The position numbers and the translations under genes are program-made. From positions 1-64,000 of the forward strand of contig JAAYVE010000005.1 in assembly GCA_012517315.1 (NCBI GenBank): a DNA stretch of 64,000 nt, written 5' to 3'. Positions 36,801-46,785 of this stretch are shown piece after piece (positions within the stretch are counted from its first letter, which is position 1; every line of letters begins with the position of its first letter). The notes under the pieces are model-generated. The model was not told the DNA's origin. It saw nothing but the letters and a program-made list of their open reading frames with translations, and ran no database searches. This DNA is from Deltaproteobacteria bacterium. GTDB taxonomy: Bacteria; Desulfobacterota; Syntrophobacteria; Syntrophobacterales; Syntrophobacteraceae.

Positions 36801-39672
36801 GCGGCGTGAACTCGAACTCCACTGGATCCTCCGCCGATGTGACATCCCACGCCTGTTGCTCAACCCACTCCGTATCGTATTGGGCGACGTACGCATCGCC
36901 CGCCCCTTTCACCCGGGCCGCCCTTGTCTCTTTCTTCTCCAAGCGCATTCGGACGGGCATCCCTGCGACGGGATTCCCCTCCCGGTCCACCACCAGGACC
37001 CGTCCCTTTCCCGGCTTCTTTTCCTGGAGGAGCCAGTCGCCCTGGAAAAGCCCCACAAAGCGGTCCCTGCCCGCATAAGTGGCCGAGGCCCGGTTCGCCA
37101 CCGTTTTTCCACGTTCGTCGCGAACAGCGCTCTCTACCGTCAGGGCGCCGTAGAGCACGGGCACATCGGACAGCGCAAATTCCGTTTCCAACTCACCGTT
37201 GTCCAGGAGTCTGCCCTCCTGCTCAAACACCGTCGCCGACCGCACCGGCTCCAAATCCTCCTCTTCCTCTGCCACGTCGAACCGAAATCCCTGGGTCTTG
37301 GGGTTCTGCGATGTGAAGGCCCGTGTCTCCACCACGGCGGTGATACGCACATTGGCATTGGCGTATGGCCCCCCCGCGTGGAGCTTCGCCGCGGTCAGGA
37401 CCTTGACCGGATCCCCCGTCCCGAAAAGTTTCCCGTTGAGATCCGTGGTCACTTTGAAAGGAGACGGCGTGAAGTCGCTCACCAGCACACGCATAGGCTC
37501 CCATTCTTCGCTGGTGAAAGAGGCCGATAGTTGGAAGCGGTACCAGCCCACCGTGCCGTTGCCGGGAATGGAGAACTCCCCGTCGAAGGCTCCGAAAGGG
37601 GAGAGTTCCACCTTATCCCTCTGGTGGACGACCTTGTCCGTGGGATCCAGGACCTTCAGCTGATATTCCAGCTGGGGTGCGGCAGTGAACTTGCGGACGC
37701 CCTGGTCCCTGACGTAAATCTTGTACTGGACGGTGTCCCCCACTTTGTAGATTCCCTGGGCGGTCGCTCCCCAGGCCCGCAGGTGGCCGTGAAGAGGCCG
37801 CAGCCACTGGGAGATGCTCTCCATGTTCGCCCCTTCCGGGCTCACCTGGAAATCGTAATGGAGGGGCAGAACGGCCATGTCATCCCCTTTCCGGCAGCGC
37901 ACAAAGAGTCTGGGTTCGTCCGGTTCGTAGGCATGAATGGCTTGGATTTCAGGATCCAGGGCGGACAACCCCTGCATCTGCACCAGGCCGCCGCCGTCAG
38001 TCACACCCTGAGCAAGGACACTGGCCCGGTCGGCCACATTCTTGAAAAGTCCCTTGAGCACCTGCACCTGTACGCCGGCAACGGGGTCCCCTGATTTCAG
38101 GTCCGTCACCCAGACCACGGTGTTGTGGTAGCCGATCTTGGTGTGCACATGGAAAGGAGTCACCTGGGCAAAGAACCAGCCTTCTGAAGGTTCCTTTCCC
38201 GCAACGGGAGGCTGAGGAGTCAGCTGCCCCTGGACGAAACCGGAGGGCTGGCCGACAAGTTCCCGAATGCCCATGGGAACCGGCACGTCTGCGTCCTGGA
38301 CTCCCGTTAAATTGATGAGTCTCGTTTGTTCCGCCCGCGTGCCCCTTGCGGTGGTCGTCCGGTAGTCCATTTTCATGCGGGTCAGATTCGTCGCCAGAAA
38401 AGCGGCATCCGTGTCCAAATCCTTCTCCAGGACCGGCATGGACTTGGGGAGTTGGTAATCGGGGAGACGGTGGTCCGTCGCAAACCGCAGATCCACCCCT
38501 TCCGTGAGTGGACGTCCGAATTCATCTTTCAAGGCCCCCGCCGCTATCTGCAGACGGTACTCGGTAAAAGGCTTGAGAGACCTCCAGGGAAAATGTACCG
38601 GATAGGAACTGTCCCGGTTCCGCATCTCCCACAAGCGTGAATAAGAGGAAAACCCTCCGTCGGCATGTTCTTCGTCGACTGCGGTGGAAAGCTTCGGGGC
38701 GAATGTGACGGCGTCCTTAAACGTTTTCATGTACACGGGGGCCGTGAACTGCATGCGAGTCTCACCCCGGGGATTGCAACGGGGCAGGGGTGATGGGACC
38801 TGGCCAGGGGCAATGAGCACCGTCTTCCCGTCGTTGGCTTCGCACTCCAACCCCGTGAAACGGAACCGAGGAAACGTGAAGAAAGACAGAAGGACCCGGT
38901 TTTCCATGCCGTTTTCGGGACCCAACCGCGAACGCACTCCGGGCTCCACCCGGAAATCGACCGATTCTCCATGCGGTAACTCCTGCACGGGTCGAATCAG
39001 CCATTCGGTTCCCTCTATGAAATCCTCTCTTTCGTTTGCAGTCGGATCCATTTCGATTTTCGCGGCTGTCCGGCCGCTCTTCTGGCTCCAGAAAAAGAGA
39101 TGCGCCGCCGCGGCCGCCTCATCGACGGGCTGGTTGAACCGGACTCCCAGTTGAGGCATCCCCGGCGAATGCCAGGTCTTGAACCATGCCGACGCAATTT
39201 TCGGTCGCTCCGTCACGAACGTGTGTGTGACTTCCTCCGCCAGTTGTCCTCCCTCCAGGCTGGTCATGCCCGGACTGACGTGGATTCGATAGCGTGTGGC
39301 CGGGACGAGTTTGTGCTCTTCGCCCAACTGGCAGGAGAGGGTAGAAGGGTTCAGCCAGCGCCACCTGCACTGAAGACCCGGCTCCGTTCGGATGGGGACT
39401 TCTGATGCATCTCTCTCCATCCGTCCCAAGGGCACCATGGGCACGCTGAACTCAAAAACCACCTGGTTTCCGGCGGGAACGTTTTCGCCCGAGGGAGTGA
39501 TCCGCATCAATTTGGGCGGTTGTCTCCCTTTCTTGGCCTGAGCGGAGTCGAATGCGGTCGTTGGTATTCCTGCCGCAGACCGGCAGTCGGCCGGAAGGAC
39601 GAAAAGGAAACAAGCACATGTGGTGAGGACTTCAACCGCCTGAAAAAACGATGGGAGCTTTCGCCCTTTCAT
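33826..39672 (-). CDS. Bacterial alpha-2-macroglobulin with thioester
   Basis: The start at 39672 is set by GGAGGTG upstream and begins a signal peptide without an obvious lipobox. The 1948-residue protein has the MG domain series, an A2M_N region (about 680-780), an A2M family signature near GWRVLAMAVTPEDRMGLGEK, and the thioester motif YTCWEQ with Cys1437 and Gln1440, as in Escherichia coli YfhM. The final part is the receptor-like beta domain. It should trap proteases that breach the outer membrane by covalent thioester capture. It forms an operon with pbpC. Confidence 0.95.
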   Translation of the reverse strand: MKGRKLPSFFQAVEVLTTCACFLFVLPADCRSAAGIPTTAFDSAQAKKGRQPPKLMRITPSGENVPAGNQVVFEFSVPMVPLGRMERDASEVPIRTEPGLQCRWRWLNPSTLSCQLGEEHKLVPATRYRIHVSPGMTSLEGGQLAEEVTHTFVTERPKIASAWFKTWHSPGMPQLGVRFNQPVDEAAAAAHLFFWSQKSGRTAAKIEMDPTANEREDFIEGTEWLIRPVQELPHGESVDFRVEPGVRSRLGPENGMENRVLLSFFTFPRFRFTGLECEANDGKTVLIAPGQVPSPLPRCNPRGETRMQFTAPVYMKTFKDAVTFAPKLSTAVDEEHADGGFSSYSRLWEMRNRDSSYPVHFPWRSLKPFTEYRLQIAAGALKDEFGRPLTEGVDLRFATDHRLPDYQLPKSMPVLEKDLDTDAAFLATNLTRMKMDYRTTTARGTRAEQTRLINLTGVQDADVPVPMGIRELVGQPSGFVQGQLTPQPPVAGKEPSEGWFFAQVTPFHVHTKIGYHNTVVWVTDLKSGDPVAGVQVQVLKGLFKNVADRASVLAQGVTDGGGLVQMQGLSALDPEIQAIHAYEPDEPRLFVRCRKGDDMAVLPLHYDFQVSPEGANMESISQWLRPLHGHLRAWGATAQGIYKVGDTVQYKIYVRDQGVRKFTAAPQLEYQLKVLDPTDKVVHQRDKVELSPFGAFDGEFSIPGNGTVGWYRFQLSASFTSEEWEPMRVLVSDFTPSPFKVTTDLNGKLFGTGDPVKVLTAAKLHAGGPYANANVRITAVVETRAFTSQNPKTQGFRFDVAEEEEDLEPVRSATVFEQEGRLLDNGELETEFALSDVPVLYGALTVESAVRDERGKTVANRASATYAGRDRFVGLFQGDWLLQEKKPGKGRVLVVDREGNPVAGMPVRMRLEKKETRAARVKGAGDAYVAQYDTEWVEQQAWDVTSAEDPVEFEFTPQASGSFRLVASIQDTAGRSHKTSLRRWVTGGSFVLWESVPGNVLDVHPEKREYKVGETARFLVQNPFPGARGLITVERFGVMQSWVKTFASSTEVVEIPVQPDYLPGFYVSVLITSPRVDRPQDNDGEDLGKPAFRMGYATLEVKDPYKEIEVVAMPDKETYKPRETVTVQLEARPRNPSTGEAREPIELAVAVLDDAVFDLLRKGRAAYDPYQGFYSLDPLDLANYNLIMQLVGRQKLEKKGADPAGDGGGDLGLRSVFKFLSYWNPSIPVDPDGRAQIQFQAPDSLTGWRVLAMAVTPEDRMGLGEKVFTVNQATELRPVLPNQVLEGDSFEAGFSVMNRTEEPRTLEVVMRAEGAVDGKGEGEPPMVSSRMTLEPFKRRVMRIPLKAGPAGHIVLTARAGDDKDRDAIQVSVPVRERYSLETAAAYGTTMTGDVSEKIAFPGDMRPDLGKLSVSVGPSVLGNMEGAFRYLRDYPYTCWEQLITRGVMAAFYERLRTYLPEEFSWEGSKDIPAKVLRLAADHQTPDGGMAYYVPKEEYADPYLSAFTALAFGWLRELGHSIPREVEQKLHAYLQNLLKKDLKSDSYTRGMVSTVRGVALAALARQGRIPLTEVQRYEAHTPEMSLFGRAHYLQALSRFKGTAKMQQNVLKSILAQANQTGGGLVFSESLDSRYRQILTSRVRDNSAVLSALLLLERSEPAWRQLGDIPLRLARTIVESRKTRRHWDSTQDNVFVLKALLDFSQAYEKEPVNLVVRGWLDSESLGEVVFKAISEPTGSLSRDLRPGDAGRKASVRITREGTGRLYYGVNLTYAPAQLKKDPVNAGLEVHREFSVERSGQWVLLESPMEIRTGELVKVDLYVNVPAERYFVVVNDPVPGGLEPVSRDLATASIVDADKAETRRPEGSYRNRFRGWTGFATSRWTFYHRELRHDVARFYSELLPAGRYHLSYVAQAIAPGEYTLLPTHGEEMYNPDVYGKGTPALLRVLASD

Positions 39673-40036
39673 GGTCTGCACCTCCGGCGTCTTGGGTGGA
39701 GCGGAGATCGGGAAAGGTGGAGTCCCGACCGGGCCATGGTCCCCAGTGTAGAATGAATCGTTCCATCTCTCCACCCATTTCTCGCGCGGGAGTTCGCTGG
39801 ACAAAGGAAGATGGCAGGCAAAAAGAAGACCGTCGGGCAATTTCCGAGAATTCTTCTATTTCCAAGCGGATGCACATCGCTTCGGATCGATGGGGGGCTC
39901 GCCGTCGTCCTCACCAGGAACTCATTCAAAACATGCCCGCAGACATATCTTCTCTTGCGAATTCTTTCAATAAATGCATAATTGGCGCAATGGCTGGGCA
40001 AACTAACTGAATGAATAGGGAAGAAGGAGTATTGCC
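39673..40036. other. Divergent intergenic region between macroglobulin and pilP
   Basis: About 360 bases without a gene. The right half (39940-40010) is AT-rich and holds a candidate pilP promoter. I see no clear promoter for the macroglobulin gene in the left half. Confidence 0.5.
39955..39982 (+). promoter_or_regulatory. Candidate pilP promoter
   Basis: TTGCGA (39955-39960) and CATAAT (39977-39982) are separated by 16 nt. The -10 matches five of six consensus bases and the -35 four. The predicted start near 39989 leaves a leader of about 48 nt. Confidence 0.45.
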
Positions 40037-40702
40037 ATGAAACAGCTGATACAGGGAAGAAAGATCGATAAGCCGTTGCTCAGATGCTTGCCTGTATTTC
40101 TCTCTATTTTGATCCTTTTCCCGGCGGCATGGACTGTTTTCCCGTCTCATGCCCAGAACGCACCGGGAGCGGTACCATCTCCAACCCAGGAAGCCCCCAA
40201 CCCTTTCGCCCCCCCCGAGGAACCGGCTTCGCCCTCTGTGTCCAAGGAAACCCTGGCTGTGGCTGAAAGGGTCAAGGAGGCGCTGAAGAAGGAAACCTTC
40301 GCCTATGCTCCTGCAGACATGATCGACCCGTTCGTCCCCTTCATCGCTCCCGCCGAGTCCGTACCCCAGACGCGGGAAGTGACCGGAGAAGAGGAAGGGG
40401 ACCTCCCTCCGGAACAAAAGAGGCCTCTGACCCCATTGCAGAAAATGACCGTTGCAGAGATCGAAAGGGGCCTGAGAGCCATCACCTGGGGTGAAATGGG
40501 GCGCAAAGCCCTCATCGAAGATGCGGCAGGGAAGGGATACATCGTCGGCATCGGAACGCCCGCCGGGGACAAGAACGGCATGATCACCGAAATTTTCAAC
40601 GACCGACTCGTCATCCAGCAGGAAGTCTGGGACAGGGAAGCGAGGCGCATGGTTCCGCAGAATTCCGTCGTGAAACTGAAAAAAGACGTGAAGCAGCAAT
40701 AA
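40037..40702 (+). CDS. pilP: Type IV pilus assembly protein PilP-like
   Basis: The ATG has AAGGAG 8 nt upstream. The 221-residue protein has an N-terminal signal (residues 14-40), a Pro-rich linker and, after DPFVPF, the PilP beta-domain pattern: AEIERGLRAITWGEMGR, LIEDAAGKGYIVGIG and GMITEIFNDRLVIQQEV. PilP links the inner-membrane PilMNO complex to the PilQ secretin. No lipobox cysteine is at the expected place, unlike classical PilP. The gene stands alone with its own promoter and terminator, while the usual pilMNOPQ neighbours are absent. Confidence 0.75.
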   Translation: MKQLIQGRKIDKPLLRCLPVFLSILILFPAAWTVFPSHAQNAPGAVPSPTQEAPNPFAPPEEPASPSVSKETLAVAERVKEALKKETFAYAPADMIDPFVPFIAPAESVPQTREVTGEEEGDLPPEQKRPLTPLQKMTVAEIERGLRAITWGEMGRKALIEDAAGKGYIVGIGTPAGDKNGMITEIFNDRLVIQQEVWDREARRMVPQNSVVKLKKDVKQQ

Positions 40703-40703
40703 C

Positions 40704-40734
40704 AAAAGTCCCTGGCCAGCCGGCAGGGACTTTT
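40704..40734 (+). terminator. Rho-independent terminator after pilP
   Basis: A perfect 11-bp stem (AAAAGTCCCTG with CAGGGACTTTT) around a 9-nt loop begins 2 nt after the pilP stop codon. The terminal T run is part of the stem. Confidence 0.9.
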
Positions 40735-40783
40735 CGGTCATCCGGACGGTCGCCTTTTCGGCTGCTTTACGCCGATCGTTCTG

Positions 40784-41245
40784 CTATTTCCCGCGCACAA
40801 GCGACACCAGCAGCATGATGGCCCCCGTGGTGATGGCCATGTCTGCGACATTGAAAGCGGGCCAGTGATAGCTCCCCGCGTGAAAGTCGAGGAAATCGAT
40901 CACCTCCCCGAGACGCACCCGGTCGAGAAGATTCCCCAATGCCCCACCCGCGATGGCACTGTAAGCCGCTCGCGTCCAATGATCCGTCTTGGAAACCTTG
41001 CTGTAAGCATAGAAAATAATGCAAACGACGATGACCGCCAGGCCGATGAAGAGGCCCAGCCTGAGAGCTGAACCGCTGCCGGCGAACATGCTGAACGCAC
41101 CCCCCGTGTTCCGCACGTGCACCAGGTTGAAAAACCCGGGGACGATTGCGCGCATGCCGTGCAGGGGTAGATGCCACAGCACCAGGAGCTTGGTCGTCTG
41201 GTCCAGTACGAGGATGGTCCCGGCCAGGACCGTCAAGAACACCAT
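40784..41245 (-). CDS. lspA: Lipoprotein signal peptidase
   Basis: The 153-residue inner-membrane aspartyl protease cleaves prolipoprotein signal peptides. It has four hydrophobic segments and the conserved motifs DQTTK, VRNTGGAFS, GALGNLLDRVRLGEVIDF with Asp117, and FNVADMAI with Asp135, the two catalytic aspartates. It follows ileS by 70 nt on the same strand, the common ileS-lspA pairing. The ribosome site is weak (GGAG), which fits coupled expression. Confidence 0.95.
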   Translation of the reverse strand: MVFLTVLAGTILVLDQTTKLLVLWHLPLHGMRAIVPGFFNLVHVRNTGGAFSMFAGSGSALRLGLFIGLAVIVVCIIFYAYSKVSKTDHWTRAAYSAIAGGALGNLLDRVRLGEVIDFLDFHAGSYHWPAFNVADMAITTGAIMLLVSLVRGK

Positions 41246-41315
41246 GCAGCCACTCCATGTCTCAGGCGGTTCACTCGTGGAGCCACACTAGGGAAGGGTT
41301 TCACGCAACCCCCCA

Positions 41316-44108
41316 CTATCCTGTTTGGCCCGTGATGACCCCATGACATCGGCGGCACAAGGTGGGATGATCCTGGAAAGCTCCCACGGATTCGTGGCGA
41401 ACCCAGCAGCGCCCGCACTTCTCCCCCGGAGCGGGCATCACTTCCACCAAAAGGTTCCGGATCTCGTCTGATTCCATGGGGTTCGAAAGCTGTTGAGCAT
41501 TGGCAAAGACAACCCGGGAGACGATGAAAACGGATCCGAGCAACTCTTCCTCCCCCTCGAAAGCTTCCTTCATTTCCGCAGGAAGGGCCAGCTTCACCTC
41601 CGCATCCAGGGGGTGGCCGATGATCTTGGCCTGCCTGGCCAGCTCCAATGCCCGCAGGACTTCGCGTCTCAAGATCAAAATAGTCTGCCACCTTTGGTTC
41701 AGGGTTTCGTCGAGGAGAGAGGGATTCGGCTCGGGGAAACTCTCCAGGTGCACCGTTCCACCGGTCTGCCCCGGAAGATGCCACCACCCCTCCTCAGCGG
41801 TGAAGGAGAGGATAGGCGCCATGAGCTTGAGCAGGGCAGTAAGAATCTCGTGGAGGGCAGTCTGGGCCGATCGGCGCTGCCGGCTCTCCCGGGGAGAGAT
41901 GTAAAGGCGGTCCTTGAGCACATCAAGATAAAAGGAACTCAGATCCACCACGCAGTAGTTGTGGAGGGCATGATAGACCTTATGAAACTCGAACCGGTCA
42001 TAGGCGAGCCGTACCCGTTTCACGAGGTCCTGCAACTGGTGCAGAGCAAAACGGTCCAACTCCTCCATTTCCCCGCAGGGCACCGCATCCGACTCCGGCC
42101 TGAAATCCTGCAGGTTTCCCAGGAGAAACCTGCAGGTGTTGCGGATGCGCCGGTAGGCTTCGCTCAACCGCTTCAGGATGTCCTCGGAAATGCGGATATC
42201 GTCGCGGTAATCCTCCGCGGAAACCCAAAGCCGCAGGATTTCCGCCCCGTACTGGCGGATGATTTGCTCGGGGGCAATCACGTTTCCCAAGGATTTTGAC
42301 ATCTTGTAGCCTTGGCCGTCCACGACGAAACCGTGAGTCAGCACAGACCTGTAGGGAGCCCTCTCCCTTGTGCCCACCGCCGCAAGGAGGGACGAATGAA
42401 ACCACCCCCGGTGCTGATCGCTCCCCTCCAGGTAGAGGTCGGCAGGGGCGCTGAGATAGGGCCGATGCTCCAACACCGCCGCATAAGAGACCCCTGAATC
42501 GAACCAGACATCGAGGATGTCCATTTCTTTCTCGAAGCTCTGTCCACCGCACCCGGCACAGACTGTTCCCGGAGGAACGAGCTCCCGGGCATCCCGTTCG
42601 AACCAGCAGTCGGCACCTTCCTTTTGGAAGAGACCGACGATGTGATCGAAAATCTCCTGGGAGGCCAGCACTTCTTTGCAGTCCTTGCACGTGAAAACCG
42701 TGATGGGCACACCCCATGATCGCTGCCGGGAAATGCACCAGTCGGGACGGTTGGCGATCATGTTGTGGATGCGCTCTTTTCCCCAGCCGGGAATCCACTC
42801 CACCCGGTCGATCCATTCCAGGGCCTTGCGTCTCAGATCATTCTGGTCCATGGAAATGAACCACTGCTCGGTGGCTCTGAAGATCACGGGGTTCTTGCAT
42901 CGCCAGCAGTGGGGGTAGCTGTGGCTGATCTCCGCTTCCTGGACAAGGCATCCCACTTCCCGAAGCTTGGCATTGACATTCCTGTTGGCATCGAAGACGA
43001 ACTGCCCTGCAAAAAAAGGAACATCATCCAGGAAGCGCCCGTCGTCGTCGATGGGAGAGTAAACATCCAGACCGTATTCCAGGGCCATGTCGTAATCTTC
43101 CCGGCCATGCCCCGGCGCCGTGTGCACACAACCGGTACCGGCTTCGAGGGTGACATGAGAACCCACAACCACGACCGCATCACGATCCAGGAACGGGTGG
43201 CGACAGGTGAGCATCCTAAGCCGAGACGCACCGAAGTGGGCCAACACTTTGTAATCCTGGATTCCAAACGCCTCCATGCAGCGGGAGAGAAGCCCCTCCG
43301 CCAGTATCCAAACCTCGTCGCCCACCGCCACTGCCACGTAGTCAAAATCTGGATGGACGGCAACGGCCAGGTTGGCCGGCAGCGTCCATGGCGTCGTGGT
43401 CCAGATGAGAACGTAAGCAGGACTATCACCAAATTCAGGAAAACTCGAGCGACTCCCCGCAGACACGGGAAATTTCACGTAAATGGACGGAGAGACGTGG
43501 TCGTGATACTCCACCTCGGCTTCCGCAAGCGCTGTCCGGCAGCTTGAGCACCAGTAGATGGGCTTCTTGCTTCGAACGACACTCCCTTTTGCAAAAAACC
43601 GCCCCAGCTCCCTAGCGATAATGGCTTCATAGTCGTAAGACATGGTGAGGTAGGGATTGTCCCACTCTCCCAGAACGCCAAGCCGCTTGAACTCCTCCCG
43701 CTGAATGTCGATGAAACGCTCCGCGTATTTCCGGCATTCCCGGCGAATCTCCACTTGGCTCATGGAAAATTTCTTTCGGCCAAGCTCCTTGTCCACCTGG
43801 TGTTCAATGGGCAGGCCGTGGCAATCCCAGCCGGGAACGTATATGGCATCGAAACCGCTCATCTGTCGGCTCTTGACGATCATGTCCTTGAGGATCTTGT
43901 TGAGGGCGGTTCCCAGGTGAATGTGGCCATTGGCGTATGGAGGACCGTCATGGAGGATATAGGCGGGTCGGTTCTTGCCTCTCTTCCTCAGCTGGTCGTA
44001 AAGCTTCATTTTCTCCCACTTGGCCAAGATTTCGGGTTCGCGCTTGGACAAATTGGCTTTCATGGGGAATTCGGTCTGCGGCAGGTTGATGGTGGTCTTG
44101 TAATCCAT
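41316..44108 (-). CDS. ileS: Isoleucyl-tRNA synthetase
   Basis: The start at 44108 follows AAAGGGGA; the frame extends upstream without a family match. The 930-residue class I enzyme has the HIGH-type motif GHIHLG (residues 61-66), the editing domain, KMSKS (YKMSKSLGNV), an anticodon-binding region and a C-terminal zinc site CGRCW...CRRC. It charges tRNA-Ile in the cytoplasm. Length and motifs are those of the bacterial type. It is followed by lspA. Confidence 0.97.
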   Translation of the reverse strand: MDYKTTINLPQTEFPMKANLSKREPEILAKWEKMKLYDQLRKRGKNRPAYILHDGPPYANGHIHLGTALNKILKDMIVKSRQMSGFDAIYVPGWDCHGLPIEHQVDKELGRKKFSMSQVEIRRECRKYAERFIDIQREEFKRLGVLGEWDNPYLTMSYDYEAIIARELGRFFAKGSVVRSKKPIYWCSSCRTALAEAEVEYHDHVSPSIYVKFPVSAGSRSSFPEFGDSPAYVLIWTTTPWTLPANLAVAVHPDFDYVAVAVGDEVWILAEGLLSRCMEAFGIQDYKVLAHFGASRLRMLTCRHPFLDRDAVVVVGSHVTLEAGTGCVHTAPGHGREDYDMALEYGLDVYSPIDDDGRFLDDVPFFAGQFVFDANRNVNAKLREVGCLVQEAEISHSYPHCWRCKNPVIFRATEQWFISMDQNDLRRKALEWIDRVEWIPGWGKERIHNMIANRPDWCISRQRSWGVPITVFTCKDCKEVLASQEIFDHIVGLFQKEGADCWFERDARELVPPGTVCAGCGGQSFEKEMDILDVWFDSGVSYAAVLEHRPYLSAPADLYLEGSDQHRGWFHSSLLAAVGTRERAPYRSVLTHGFVVDGQGYKMSKSLGNVIAPEQIIRQYGAEILRLWVSAEDYRDDIRISEDILKRLSEAYRRIRNTCRFLLGNLQDFRPESDAVPCGEMEELDRFALHQLQDLVKRVRLAYDRFEFHKVYHALHNYCVVDLSSFYLDVLKDRLYISPRESRQRRSAQTALHEILTALLKLMAPILSFTAEEGWWHLPGQTGGTVHLESFPEPNPSLLDETLNQRWQTILILRREVLRALELARQAKIIGHPLDAEVKLALPAEMKEAFEGEEELLGSVFIVSRVVFANAQQLSNPMESDEIRNLLVEVMPAPGEKCGRCWVRHESVGAFQDHPTLCRRCHGVITGQTG

Positions 44109-44221
44109 GCGGTCCCCTTTCAGTCCAGAAGCACCGTCCCGATCACGGATATGCGGCATTTCTTCTTGCCCCCCGGTGCAGCCCGCCCTATGAAGGAGCC
44201 GGGCAAAACCCAAAGCATTTT

Positions 44222-44249
44222 TAACTAGCACAGAATCCCCACAAGTCAA
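44222..44249 (-). promoter_or_regulatory. ileS: Candidate ileS promoter
   Basis: On the minus strand TTGACT (44249-44244) is followed after 16 nt by TAGTTA (44227-44222). The -35 is strong and the -10 poor. It leaves a leader of about 110 nt before the ileS start. Confidence 0.4.
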
Positions 44250-44406
44250 GTGTCATGACACCTCAAACCATTTCCTCCATCCCCCCTCTTCGCCGAGTGC
44301 GGCAAGAGTCGAGTCCCCGGCGGGCGTTCAAGGACAAACAGGAAGGGAGTGAGGCGACGGGATGCGGGAAGGGCATTTTCCAGCACCCCGGGAAGTGTCT
44401 CCCACG

Positions 44407-44446
44407 AAAAAAACCCTTCGCTCTTCGGGGGAAGACGCGAAGGGTT
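44407..44446 (-). terminator. Rho-independent terminator of groESL
   Basis: Arms AACCCTTCGC (44412-44421) and GCGAAGGGTT (44437-44446) enclose a loop with an inner TCTTC/GAAGA pairing. On the minus strand the stem is followed by seven T residues. It lies 165 nt after the groEL stop. Confidence 0.88.
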
Positions 44447-44610
44447 CATGCATCTGTCAGCAGACATAAAAAGCGCGGAGCAATTGAGCCGCCTCCCGGC
44501 AACTCCGACCTGCATCAGTTTCGACCGATGCCCATGCGGCCGCGCCCAGAACCATGCCGCAAGTTTTCCGGTATATGGCAGGGGCGAGGGCTCACTGCCC
44601 TGGAACTCTT

Positions 44611-46296
<1,686 letters not shown>

Positions 46297-46587
46297 TTAT
46301 TTTTCGATGACGGCGAGAATCTCGTCCTCGCGCATGATCAAAAGCTCTTCCCCTTCCACCTTGATCTCTGTGCCCGAATACTTGCCGAACAGCACTCTGT
46401 CCCCGGCCCGTACATCCAGCGGTCTCCTGCTCCCATCTTCCATGACCTTGCCGTTTCCGACGCTCAGGACCTCGCCCTGGATGGGCTTTTCCTTCGCCGT
46501 GTCAGGGATGATGATCCCACCGGCAGTCTTCTGCTCTTCTTCGATTCGCTTGACCACCACCCGATCATTCAACGGTTTCAATTGCAT
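46297..46587 (-). CDS. groES: 10-kDa co-chaperonin GroES
   Basis: The start at 46587 has AAAGGAG upstream and gives the standard 96 residues ([19 protein letters not shown]). The mobile loop [16 protein letters not shown] and [10 protein letters not shown] are typical. It forms the heptameric lid of the GroEL chamber. Confidence 0.98.
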   Translation of the reverse strand: MQLKPLNDRVVVKRIEEEQKTAGGIIIPDTAKEKPIQGEVLSVGNGKVMEDGSRRPLDVRAGDRVLFGKYSGTEIKVEGEELLIMREDEILAVIEK

Positions 46588-46733
46588 TGCCAAAACTCCT
46601 TTCCCGGTTTCATTCCACAAATTACTGGTCATCCCAATGATTGCAGTACATGCGGGACCCTGTGCCGATCCAGGGACCCTGGAAACTCTCTTTCAGGGAG
46701 CAGCCTGCTCGAAGACCCGCCGTCGCGATTCTG

Positions 46734-46760
46734 TTAGCACTCCCCATGCGCGAGTGCTTA
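46734..46760. promoter_or_regulatory. CIRCE element (HrcA operator) of groESL
   Basis: TTAGCACTC, nine bases, then GAGTGCTTA: an inverted repeat matching the CIRCE consensus TTAGCACTC-N9-GAGTGCTAA in all but one base. It overlaps the end of the predicted -10 box, as expected for repression by HrcA, with release on heat shock. Confidence 0.93.
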
Positions 46761-46785
46761 TAATCACTTTGGGATTATTTGACAA
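46757..46785 (-). promoter_or_regulatory. groESL promoter
   Basis: TTGTCA (46785-46780) and TATAAG (46762-46757) on the minus strand are separated by exactly 17 nt. The -35 box lies inside the last codons of the upstream pilS gene, which ends at 46775. Confidence 0.8.

Larger units (their letters stand above)
44109..44610. other. Intergenic region between groEL and ileS
   Basis: About 500 bases separate the groEL stop from the ileS start. It holds the groESL terminator near 44407-44446 and a candidate ileS promoter near 44222-44249. The 44250-44400 part shows nothing else I can name. Confidence 0.5.

Noticed and set aside
44108-44130. T-box-like AAGGGGACCGC before ileS
   Set aside because: The leader is only about 110 nt, there is no specifier stem or terminator pair, and the match overlaps the ribosome site.
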